Shown here: positions 1-5,176 of the stretch, piece after piece | How positions within the stretch are numbered: the first letter of the stretch is position 1 | Layout of the letters: each line of letters opens with the position of its first letter | NCBI GenBank assembly: GCA_024405255.1 | Contig: JAKSOY010000246.1 | Coordinates: forward strand, 1-6,335 | From: Kiritimatiellia bacterium | Lineage (GTDB): Bacteria; Verrucomicrobiota; Kiritimatiellia; RFP12; UBA1067 | Direction of reading: 5' to 3' | DNA: 6,335 bases | Translations under genes and position numbers: made by a program | The notes under the pieces: model-generated | Seen by the model: the letters and a program-made list of their open reading frames with translations, nothing else | What the model was told of the DNA's origin: nothing | Database searches by the model: none

Positions 1-3
1 CAT

Positions 4-63
4 TTCCGAAGAGAGAGGGCGTGTCAACATTTCTTCGATTCCTCTAGACATTTAGAGGTTCAG
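4..63 (+). repeat. Direct repeat, left copy (~60 bases)
   Basis: This segment matches 2753-2810 base for base, except that the left copy has one extra GA in a short GA run near base 12. The match ends at base 63, just after the first AGAGGTTC box. It contains the inverted pair CCTCTA (41-46) and TAGAGG (53-58). The two copies bracket the whole 131-2161 gene pair and its downstream intergenic repeats, about 2.75 kb apart in the same orientation. Whether the repeat extends left of the window cannot be seen, but bases 1-3 already differ from the other copy. Confidence 0.93.
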
Positions 64-95
64 TAGAGCTTCATTAGAGGTTCGTTTGATAGAAT
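54..95 (+). promoter_or_regulatory. Promoter with three 11-base-phased AGAGGTTC boxes
   Basis: The boxes are AGAGGTTC at 54-61, AGAGCTTC at 65-72 and AGAGGTTC at 76-83, exactly 11 bases apart. A -10-like TAGAAT at 90-95 is preceded by TTTGA. The middle box ends 17 bases before the -10, so it occupies the -35 position, and the last box ends 6 bases before it. The same arrangement recurs at 5515-5556. No canonical TTGACA is present, so the boxes either replace the -35 or are activator sites. The promoter should drive the 131-2161 operon with a 5' leader of roughly 25-30 bases. The start of transcription is inferred. Confidence 0.65.
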
Positions 96-127
96 TCTCC
101 TGTTTTTGTTCAACCCAAAAGGAGAAT
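94..127 (+). promoter_or_regulatory. Inverted repeat covering the Shine-Dalgarno of the 131 gene
   Basis: ATTCTCCT at 94-101 is perfectly complementary to AGGAGAAT at 120-127, which contains the GGAG Shine-Dalgarno (121-124) of the gene starting at 131. In an RNA containing both arms, the ribosome site would be paired. The left arm overlaps the predicted -10 and would probably be absent from mRNA started at this promoter, so pairing would affect only transcripts entering from upstream. That consequence is inference; the complementarity is directly visible. Confidence 0.45.
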
Positions 128-130
128 CTG

Positions 131-709
131 ATGCGCGATCTGTTGTTTGCCGCGGGCCTGGCGCTCGCGGTTTCCGCCTCTGCCGGGCGGCCTGTCGGTT
201 TGGGGCCGCTTCCAGCCCGGGACCATTTGGATACCGAGGTCTCGACCAATGCCGCTTTTGCCGTCGGCGGTCCCAATGGCCGGTTCCTGACGTTTGATCT
301 GGCGTTCTCCGCGACGCCGTCCAACAACGTGCAGATCGCGTTCGGGCGCGATGCCGACCACGATGGCGCGCTCTCCGTTCCAGAGACGGCTCTCGTCGTC
401 GGCTGGGACTGCGGCGAATGGGTGGCGTTGGGGCCTCGGCCGCAGGACGCCCTGCGATCGTCCGCGCAGACGACAAACGCCACGAAACGTCTCCAGTGGC
501 GTTTCGACCGGAAGCCGGAGGCCCAAAGGCGGTTCTCGGCGACGGAAAACGGGATGCCGATCTCTTTCTTTGACGGCGCTCTGCCGCCGGACTGGTTTTT
601 CGATCCGGCATGGGACAGGGTCCGTCTAACGGTGCGAGGCACGGACATCCCGGACGAGCGTTTCCGTGCGCAGATGACCGCACCGGGCACACACATCACA
701 CTTCGATAA
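131..709 (+). CDS. Secreted protein with EF-hand-like calcium loop, function unknown
   Basis: This is a 192-residue protein that I cannot name. The chosen ATG at 131 has GGAG at 121-124 six bases upstream and gives a compact signal peptide: a hydrophobic stretch at residues 4-17 and a probable cut after the SASA at 15-18. An in-frame ATG at 86 lies inside the promoter and would put a polar extension before the signal, so it was rejected. Residues 74-85 (DADHDGALSVPE) fit an EF-hand or dockerin-like Ca loop (DxDxDG, then E), followed by GWDCGEW at 91-97 with the only cysteine. The C-terminal part includes WDRVRLTVRGTD at 161-172. The protein is probably exported across the inner membrane. The next gene starts 12 bases later, so the two are almost certainly co-transcribed, and both carry Ca-binding loops, which suggests a shared envelope role. 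Pairs of this kind seem familiar to me from Kiritimatiellota-like genomes, but I cannot verify that here. Confidence 0.85.
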   Translation: MRDLLFAAGLALAVSASAGRPVGLGPLPARDHLDTEVSTNAAFAVGGPNGRFLTFDLAFSATPSNNVQIAFGRDADHDGALSVPETALVVGWDCGEWVALGPRPQDALRSSAQTTNATKRLQWRFDRKPEAQRRFSATENGMPISFFDGALPPDWFFDPAWDRVRLTVRGTDIPDERFRAQMTAPGTHITLR

Positions 710-721
710 GAGGAGGTTGAC

Positions 722-2161
722 ATGTACGAAAAGCTTCTCATGTATTTCTGCTTCGCCGGGCTTGCGATTCTCTCCTTCGCATGGTTTCTCATCCATTTGA
801 AGAAAGCGGATGGACGTCCTGTGCAGTCCGTTCTCGATCGTCTGCGCAAGGAGTCGCCGGTCGTCCGCTTTCTGCTTCCCGTGTTTTTGGCGGCGCTCGT
901 CGTCTACGGCAGCACGAAGCAGAGTCCGCCGGAAAGAGGAGACCCGCCGCGGGTCCTGCTGCAACGGGAATCGGGCAACGGGTTTACGGAGGCGGAATAC
1001 ACGGCCGGCTATGCGCTCTGGCGAGTCGGAACGAACGAAACCTGGAATTTTTCGAACGATGGCCGTGGCGTGGAAATCGGGAACTGGAAGAAGCGCGGTG
1101 CGCTCGACGACCGCACGGCCTTCCTTGGCGGCGGTTATCCGTTTGTCCGTCCCGACGGCGTTCTGGATTTCGAGGACATGCAGATCGACGCGCTCGGGCG
1201 GAAGCTGGGCGTCGTTCCGGAGGCGAATTGGGGAATGCTGCCGGAGTCGGCCCGTGAGAGCCTTGTCTGGATGGCGACAAATACGCTCGGCGACATCCTC
1301 GTGACGTGGAAGAATCCGCTGCTCGAACGAAATCACGATGTGCCGGTGTCCGTTCAGACGCACGTGACGGAGGAAGGTGACGTGGACATCGCGTACGACC
1401 TGAACCGAGCGCCCGGAGACGACGAGGTGTTCTCGGCTCGCCTCGCGCGCAACGGGGCCGCCGTGGGGACCAATTTCAATTCACAGGTGACGTCTCTTCG
1501 GTTCTACAGGCTCCGTCCTGAGGACTCCGGGGAAATCGATCCCGACGGCGACGGGATCCCGTCGTCCGACGAGGTGAAGAGATACCATACCGATCCGCGC
1601 CTTGCCGACACGGACGGCGATGGCCTCGGCGATGGCGATGAAGTCAGGGCCGGTACGGATCCGAACGTCCGGAGCGTTCCCGACGAACTGATTCTGGCCA
1701 GGGTTCTCGCCTCGCCGACAAATCAAACCTATGCGTGTGTGGACGAAATCGACTATGGACATCTCCGCGCGGTCAAGCTGTGGGACGGGTTCGCCGCGAA
1801 TCGTACGAATGCCGTGGAGGAGGTGCTGTTTGAACGGACTGTTCCCGTAGGTGCGGACAATGGCTGGCGCGAGTGTTTCCTTTCGTCTCGTCCCGCAACG
1901 GCCGGCGCCTGGAAGCTTGAGGGGCTAGTGCTGGAGTGGCGCGATGGGTCAGGAACATGGCGCTCGGCGATGCGTTCGGACGTCGGCGACAGCCTTGATC
2001 TCGCGCTTGCCGAGGGGACGGCTTCCGTCACGGTTCGCCTGAAGGCCACGGGGGCGTTCCTCCCGCAGGATATGAACTTGGGGCGAAGGGACGATGGATG
2101 CGTGAAGCGTGACTCTCCCAATCGCCTTCCACGTCTTGCGGAGCCGGCTTCCGTGGTCTGA
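722..2161 (+). CDS. Membrane-anchored protein with thrombospondin type-3-like calcium repeats
   Basis: This 479-residue protein has its ATG five bases after a perfect AGGAGG (711-716). Two membrane helices are predicted at residues 6-26 and 48-64. The loop between them is rich in Lys and Arg, so it should be cytoplasmic, leaving the large C-terminal part (about 65-479) outside the membrane. Residues 273-314 hold two Ca-binding repeats of the thrombospondin type-3 kind: DPDGDGIPSSDEV near 273, and DTDGDGLGDGDEV at 297 followed by the usual GTDP at 311-314. The region at 85-230 has no domain I recognise; it includes YALWRVGTNETWNF at 97-110 and VPEANWGMLPES at 165-176. There are few cysteines. 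The part after the Ca repeats (315-479) is likewise unassigned, and its last ~30 residues are basic and low in hydrophobic content, so a shortened C-terminus is possible. It forms an operon with the upstream secreted protein. A structural or adhesive envelope role is inference only. Confidence 0.88.
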   Translation: MYEKLLMYFCFAGLAILSFAWFLIHLKKADGRPVQSVLDRLRKESPVVRFLLPVFLAALVVYGSTKQSPPERGDPPRVLLQRESGNGFTEAEYTAGYALWRVGTNETWNFSNDGRGVEIGNWKKRGALDDRTAFLGGGYPFVRPDGVLDFEDMQIDALGRKLGVVPEANWGMLPESARESLVWMATNTLGDILVTWKNPLLERNHDVPVSVQTHVTEEGDVDIAYDLNRAPGDDEVFSARLARNGAAVGTNFNSQVTSLRFYRLRPEDSGEIDPDGDGIPSSDEVKRYHTDPRLADTDGDGLGDGDEVRAGTDPNVRSVPDELILARVLASPTNQTYACVDEIDYGHLRAVKLWDGFAANRTNAVEEVLFERTVPVGADNGWRECFLSSRPATAGAWKLEGLVLEWRDGSGTWRSAMRSDVGDSLDLALAEGTASVTVRLKATGAFLPQDMNLGRRDDGCVKRDSPNRLPRLAEPASVV

Positions 2162-2305
2162 CCTCTCACTGCCCACGGCTGGATTCGGTTCACATGTTGG
2201 TGAGGTGTCAAAGGATGCCGTTCCGACAGGTTTTGGCCCATTATCAAAATCAATCCCATAAAACCCATCTGACCTATACAGCAATCAATCCCATCAATCC
2301 CATCT

Positions 2306-2327
2306 GACCGATCAGAGGAGATCGGTC
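2306..2327. repeat. Perfect 8-base hairpin nested in the left arm
   Basis: GACCGATC (2306-2313) and GATCGGTC (2320-2327) are perfect reverse complements separated by six bases. The left arm could therefore form its own small hairpin instead of pairing with the right arm. Confidence 0.7.
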
Positions 2328-2356
2328 CTATCGGTCTCATCCGTCCCATCGGTCCA
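2321..2356. repeat. Four tandem 9-base units (left arm)
   Basis: The units are ATCGGTCCT, ATCGGTCTC, ATCCGTCCC and ATCGGTCCA. Two CAATCCCAT units directly precede them at 2286-2303 in the same register. They mirror the four units at 2412-2447 in reverse complement. Because the unit is three codons long, every frame reads as a tripeptide repeat, which produces spurious open frames on the minus strand. Confidence 0.85.
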
Positions 2357-2411
2357 AGAAACAAAAAGTAGGCACCAGGCATTGCATGATGCGTGCCTTG
2401 TTGTCTTCGCT

Positions 2412-2447
2412 GGGACGGATGGGACGGATCGGACGGATGGGACCGAT
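2412..2447. repeat. Four tandem 9-base units (right arm)
   Basis: The units are GGGACGGAT, GGGACGGAT, CGGACGGAT and GGGACCGAT. They are the inverted counterpart of the units at 2321-2356. A similar 9-base rhythm (GATGGGAGA, GATGGGATT) continues at 2465-2482. Confidence 0.87.
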
Positions 2448-2528
2448 TCCTTGTTTCTGGGCCTGATGGGAGAGATGGGATTGATCCTGATAGGTTTTAT
2501 GGGATTGGGATGGGATTGATTTTCATAA

Positions 2529-2752
2529 TTGAGTCGTCGAACAGTGCATGAGCTGCTTTCTTGCAAATGCTCTGCTGATTTTGGAAACTGTTTGCACATC
2601 TGCAGGTGAGTGGAAAACAGATGCCTTCATCGGCGGTTCGTGGCATGCTGTTGCCCGCGACTTTAGTAGATTTGATGGGGACAGCCCCCGCGAGATTCAC
2701 CACCGAATACGCGGAAAGCCGCTTCGTGGGACGCGGAAGGCAGTTTGAAAAA
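2529..2752. other. Intergenic stretch without a convincing gene
   Basis: I see no gene with a credible ribosome site here. Short open frames (for example 2548-2748 and 2606-2794) overlap in different frames and run into repeat sequence. Visible structure includes the hairpin GGGG-acag-CCCC shortly before 2700, GCGG (2711-2714) with CCGC (2719-2722), and a duplicated ACGCGGAA at 2709-2716 and 2731-2738. The stretch from about 2670 to 2740, including CACCACCGAATACGCGGAA, looks like the degenerate interspersed repeats I associate with intergenic regions of Verrucomicrobiota and relatives. That association is from memory. Confidence 0.5.
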
Positions 2753-2810
2753 TTCCGAAGAGAGGGCGTGTCAACATTTCTTCGATTCCTCTAGACATTT
2801 AGAGGTTCAG
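2753..2810 (+). repeat. Direct repeat, right copy (58 bases)
   Basis: This is the second copy of 4-63, identical apart from a missing GA dinucleotide, and it ends immediately after AGAGGTTCAG. Beyond it the sequences diverge completely: the left copy continues with two further phased boxes, and this one with the -10 of the 2840 gene. Confidence 0.93.
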
Positions 2811-2832
2811 GTTGGCTATTTTGTGCTATACT
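2801..2832 (+). promoter_or_regulatory. Promoter with a single AGAGGTTC box, leaderless start
   Basis: AGAGGTTC at 2801-2808 is followed after 18 bases by TATACT at 2827-2832. The ATG at 2840 lies only seven bases beyond the -10, so transcription should begin at or next to the A of the start codon. There is no Shine-Dalgarno. The bases around the start (gCCGGCATGAAAATTA) closely resemble those at 5172-5185. Confidence 0.65.
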
Positions 2833-2839
2833 TGCCGGC

Positions 2840-3292
2840 ATGAAAATTACAGCACATAGTATTATCATGTTAACAGCCCTGATGTGGATGGGTTCTCCTT
2901 TCGCTCTCGGTTTTGGTTTAAGCTGGGGGATCGTCTATGACTGGTTCTTTACGTTTGACTTCGGCGACCCAATCACGTTTCGCCTTATCTTAGCACGTAT
3001 CGGTTTTGTCTTGACGGCCATTCATGTCGTACACTGTTCAGTCAGAGTCTTGTCGGGGCGTATTGAAAGTGTCGGGTGGCATAAAATCAGAATAATGTTT
3101 AACATTCTGTTTTCGCTATTTTGGGTGTTCTGTGGTGTTGTGCTAATTCAAACGTGTCAAAACATTTTCACGTTCGGACCTGCAGGGGACAGAGTCCAAG
3201 ATTTCCACATGCTGTGGATTCCATGTCTTACTCCTTTAATGACGGGAATCTTTTACGTTGTTAGAACTGCTATGGTAATTTCAAGACGATAG
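2840..3292 (+). CDS. Small four-helix membrane protein, unknown
   Basis: This 150-residue protein is not one I recognise. Four hydrophobic segments are likely membrane helices: about residues 7-32, 46-70, 84-106 and 123-146. The protein is rich in Phe, Trp and Ile and ends in a basic VISRR. Its cysteines (66, 98, 106, 129) lie in or near the helices. The ATG at 2840 directly follows a promoter, so the mRNA is predicted to be leaderless; this start also begins at a natural hydrophobic N-terminus. The gene is visibly lower in GC than its neighbours, with many A/T-ending codons, consistent with horizontal acquisition or a different age. It sits 50 bases from, and convergent with, the end of the histidine kinase gene, with no clear terminator between them. 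The open frame, promoter and membrane pattern make it probably real, but no function can be assigned. Confidence 0.78.
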   Translation: MKITAHSIIMLTALMWMGSPFALGFGLSWGIVYDWFFTFDFGDPITFRLILARIGFVLTAIHVVHCSVRVLSGRIESVGWHKIRIMFNILFSLFWVFCGVVLIQTCQNIFTFGPAGDRVQDFHMLWIPCLTPLMTGIFYVVRTAMVISRR

Positions 3293-3342
3293 TTTGAAGA
3301 TCGAAAGGTGGTACCGCACCAGATCGAACGGCTGAAAGTCGG

Positions 3343-4419
3343 CTAGGAAATGAAGTTGGCGGGAAGCCTGACGATGAAGGTCGTGCCTTCGCCGGGCTTG
3401 GATCGGCAGGAGATTGTACCGTGCTGGTAGTCGACGATCGACTTGACCAGGGCGAGGCCGAGGCCGAAGCCGGGTTCGTGGCGGCTTGGATCGGCACGGT
3501 AGAACCGTTCGAAGACCATCCTCTGCTCGTCGCATGGGATGCCGATGCCCGTGTCCGACACTTCGATTTCGATGGCGTCGGCTTTGCGCGAGGCCGAGAT
3601 GCGGATCCGTCTGCCCTCGGGCGTGTATTTGACGGCGTTGTCGAGGAGGTTGCTGACGAGCTGCTGGATGTGGAGGCGGTGCGCGAGCGCCAGAAGGCCC
3701 TCGCCCTGGACGCGGGCCTCAAGGGTCTGGTGCTTGGCGTCGGTGACGAACCGGTAGAGGTTGGCCGCCTGCGTGACCTCGTCGCCGACGTTGACGAGTT
3801 CGCGGTTGGCGCGGCAGAGGCCCGAGGCGAGGGTGGTGATTTCCGCGTTCGTCGTGATTGCGGAAAGGAGGATGTCGCACGACTCGCAGATGTCGGCGAG
3901 GACGACGTCCTTGTCGCGGTTGTTCCGCAGTGCGGATTCCGCGTCGTTGCGGATGTTCGCAAGGGGCGTCTTGATGTCGTGGAGGAGATTGGTGCTGAGG
4001 TCGCGGATCTCTTCCTGGCGCCGTCGCTGTTCGTCAAGGAGCCGGTTGAAGGCGAGAGAGAGGTCGCAGAGTTCGGAGATCCGCCCGTCGTCCGAGAGGC
4101 GTCCGTCCCTGCCGGACTCGGTGATCGAAAGGGCCTCGCGGGCCATCTCCGAGACGGGCCCGGTCACGGTTCTCGCCAATCGAAAGGCGGCGAAGAGGAT
4201 CACGGCGACGCCCAGCGCCTCGGCTGCACCGAGCAGCGCAAGCGCCCACCATTCCCGCACCGACATCTCGGCGGAGGACATGGCCGAGGCATGCGTTCCC
4301 ATGCAGAACACGGCGGCCATCGTGACGAGGAAAAGGGCGATGCAGACGGCGGGGACCGTCGCCAGGTGGATTCGCACGACGAGCGGCAGCTTCCCGCGCA
4401 AGGTCTCAGCCAATGACAT
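3343..4419 (-). CDS. Two-component sensor histidine kinase (HAMP-HisKA-HATPase)
   Basis: This 358-residue inner-membrane kinase would autophosphorylate and pass phosphate to the regulator encoded just upstream. Membrane helices lie at about residues 18-40 and 58-80, leaving an outside loop of only ~17 residues, so there is no extracytoplasmic sensor domain. A HAMP-like linker spans about 78-132, followed by a HisKA helix with the H-box LLHDIKTP, whose His147 is the expected phosphoacceptor. The HATPase_c domain shows the N-box LVSNLLDNAVKYTPEG (255-269), the G1 box DTGIGIP (289-295), the F-box FERFYRAD (303-310) and the G2 box GFGLGLALV (317-325). All catalytic motifs look intact. The ATG at 4419 was chosen; it overlaps the end of the regulator gene by 14 bases and has a G-rich run just upstream. 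A TTG two codons earlier (4425) is possible. The overlap suggests translational coupling. The stimulus is unknown; the short loop resembles intramembrane-sensing kinases. Confidence 0.96.
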   Translation of the reverse strand: MSLAETLRGKLPLVVRIHLATVPAVCIALFLVTMAAVFCMGTHASAMSSAEMSVREWWALALLGAAEALGVAVILFAAFRLARTVTGPVSEMAREALSITESGRDGRLSDDGRISELCDLSLAFNRLLDEQRRRQEEIRDLSTNLLHDIKTPLANIRNDAESALRNNRDKDVVLADICESCDILLSAITTNAEITTLASGLCRANRELVNVGDEVTQAANLYRFVTDAKHQTLEARVQGEGLLALAHRLHIQQLVSNLLDNAVKYTPEGRRIRISASRKADAIEIEVSDTGIGIPCDEQRMVFERFYRADPSRHEPGFGLGLALVKSIVDYQHGTISCRSKPGEGTTFIVRLPANFIS

Positions 4420-5074
4420 ACCCAAGCCCCCGTACGGTATTGATGATCTTGCGCTCGCCCGCCCAGTTGATTTTCTTGCGCAGGGAGCAGACGCCCATTT
4501 CGACGACGTGGTCGTTGACGGCTCCTCTGTAGTCCCAGATCTGCGTGAGGATCGTCCGCTTGCTGATCGTGCGTCCTTGATGCCGGAGCAGATACTCGAG
4601 CAGGTCGAACTCTAGCTTCGTGAGGAAGATCTTCCGCTCGCCCCTTGTCACGTGTCCGCCGACGGGATCGAGCGTCAGCGTGTCGAAGGTGAGAGGCTCG
4701 TGCTTTCGCGTCTCTCGGTTGCGGCGGAGCAAGGCGTCGATTCGCGCCCTGAGTTCGTCTGTCGAGAAGGGCTTTGCGAGATAGTCGTCGGCGCCGGCGT
4801 CCAGTCCCCGGACCTTGGATTCGACGGTGTCGACGACGCTCAGGATGATGACGGGCGTCATGATCTTCAACCGGCGGACCTCTTTGATGATTTCGATGCC
4901 GTTGCGCTTCGGAAGCTTGATGTCGACGAGGGCAAGGTCATAGGCGTTGGACGTGAACTTCCCAAGGCCCGTGTCGCCGTCATAGGCGATGTCGCAGTGG
5001 AAGCCGCACTGGGCCAGGTGGCCGGCGGTCGTGTGGGCTTGGACTTTCGTGTCTTCGATGATGAGCGCTTTCAT
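4406..5074 (-). CDS. OmpR/PhoB-family response regulator
   Basis: This 222-residue DNA-binding regulator is the first gene of an operon with the kinase. The receiver domain (about 1-118) has the acidic pair Glu7-Asp8, the phosphoacceptor Asp51 in LVDIKLPKRNG, Ser79 at the switch position and the conserved Lys101 in AKPF. The C-terminal winged helix (about 127-222) has the usual recognition-helix region NDHVVEMGVCSLRKKI (187-202) and ends with the typical TVRGLGYVIG. Length is normal for the family. The ATG at 5074 was chosen over an upstream in-frame codon at 5110 because the receiver domain starts at once with MKALIIEDTK and the upstream codons overlap the promoter. The -10 ends just before the start, so the mRNA is probably leaderless. 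Regulators of this family bind head-to-tail sites with 10-11-base spacing, which matches the boxes at 54-83 and 5515-5544. The target genes are otherwise unknown. Confidence 0.96.
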   Translation of the reverse strand: MKALIIEDTKVQAHTTAGHLAQCGFHCDIAYDGDTGLGKFTSNAYDLALVDIKLPKRNGIEIIKEVRRLKIMTPVIILSVVDTVESKVRGLDAGADDYLAKPFSTDELRARIDALLRRNRETRKHEPLTFDTLTLDPVGGHVTRGERKIFLTKLEFDLLEYLLRHQGRTISKRTILTQIWDYRGAVNDHVVEMGVCSLRKKINWAGERKIINTVRGLGYVIG

Positions 5075-5081
5075 GGCGATC

Positions 5082-5110
5082 AATATAGCGCATTGTCGGC
5101 CATCCGTCAA
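5082..5110 (-). promoter_or_regulatory. Sigma-70-type promoter of the regulator-kinase operon
   Basis: Read on the minus strand, TTGACG (5110-5105) is followed by a 17-base spacer and TATATT (5087-5082). The ATG lies seven bases further at 5074, so the transcript should be leaderless or nearly so. This is the only promoter here with a near-consensus -35, and its -35 position is not occupied by an AGAGGTTC box. Confidence 0.75.
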
Positions 5111-5121
5111 TGGTCACCTGC

Positions 5122-5145
5122 GAACCTCTTGAAGTTTAGAGGTTC
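5122..5145. promoter_or_regulatory. Palindromic AGAGGTTC operator between divergent genes
   Basis: GAACCTCT (5122-5129) and AGAGGTTC (5138-5145) are perfect 8-base inverted copies separated by eight bases. They lie in the 102-base gap between the start of the regulator (5074, minus) and the small membrane gene (5177, plus). The right half serves as the box of the plus-strand promoter; the left half lies 11 bases upstream of the regulator -35. This suits a shared site controlling both directions, including autoregulation, but binding is inferred. Confidence 0.6.
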
Positions 5146-5170
5146 ACGGATGCCGATGCTTTGGTATAAT
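5138..5170 (+). promoter_or_regulatory. Promoter of the 5177 gene, AGAGGTTC box plus perfect -10
   Basis: AGAGGTTC at 5138-5145 is followed after 19 bases by a consensus TATAAT at 5165-5170, preceded by TTTGG. The ATG is only six bases downstream at 5177. No Shine-Dalgarno is present, so a leaderless mRNA is predicted. Confidence 0.72.
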
Positions 5171-5176
5171 GTCGGC

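Larger units (their letters stand above)
2241..2528. repeat. ~288-base foldback (palindromic) intergenic repeat
   Basis: The ends are reverse complements: 2241-2258 pairs with 2511-2528 at 17 of 18 positions. Further in, 2255-2265 pairs perfectly with 2493-2503, 2284-2295 pairs perfectly with 2474-2485, and 2345-2355 pairs with 2413-2423 at 10 of 11. Nearly all pairs share one centre near 2384.5. At the apex, AGGCAC (2370-2375) pairs with GTGCCT (2393-2398), and GCAT (2379-2382) with ATGC (2389-2392), around the loop 2383-2388. The right arm has one extra ~8 bases at 2504-2511. Both arms are mostly 9-base units. The element begins 80 bases after the stop of the 722 gene. It could act as a transcription barrier, an RNA or a mobile or selfish repeat; none of these is shown. 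Confidence 0.9.

Noticed and set aside
86..130. Upstream in-frame ATG for the secreted protein gene
   Set aside because: It lies within the promoter and before the GGAG site, and would bury the signal peptide behind a polar extension.
2106..2261. Open frame continuing past the stop of the 722 gene, as evidence for a frameshift
   Set aside because: It opens only after a stop at 2103-2105, is short, and shows no match to the upstream protein's character; chance in GC-rich DNA is sufficient.
2241..2528. CRISPR array
   Set aside because: The repeats are 9-base contiguous units arranged as two inverted arms, without spacers or cas genes.
1753..2599. Minus-strand open frames over the 9-base repeats (MG-, TD- and IDG-rich peptides)
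   Set aside because: They translate the period-9 repeats, which cannot easily contain stops in any frame. No ribosome site or domain supports them.
2548..2794. Two overlapping small plus-strand open frames
   Set aside because: They have no Shine-Dalgarno or promoter, overlap each other, and run into the repeat copy at 2753.
3293..3342. Bidirectional terminator between the convergent genes
   Set aside because: Only a 4-base GGTG/CACC stem without a T run could be found, too weak to report.
3421..4416. Long plus-strand open frame of 331 codons opposite the kinase gene
   Set aside because: It is antisense to an intact histidine kinase with all catalytic motifs, is unusually rich in Asp, Glu, Arg and Val, and has no recognisable domain. 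High GC makes such shadows common.
4652..5176. Upstream extension of the small membrane gene frame
   Set aside because: It lies antisense within the regulator gene and across its promoter; the hydrophobic protein begins at 5177 right after a consensus -10.
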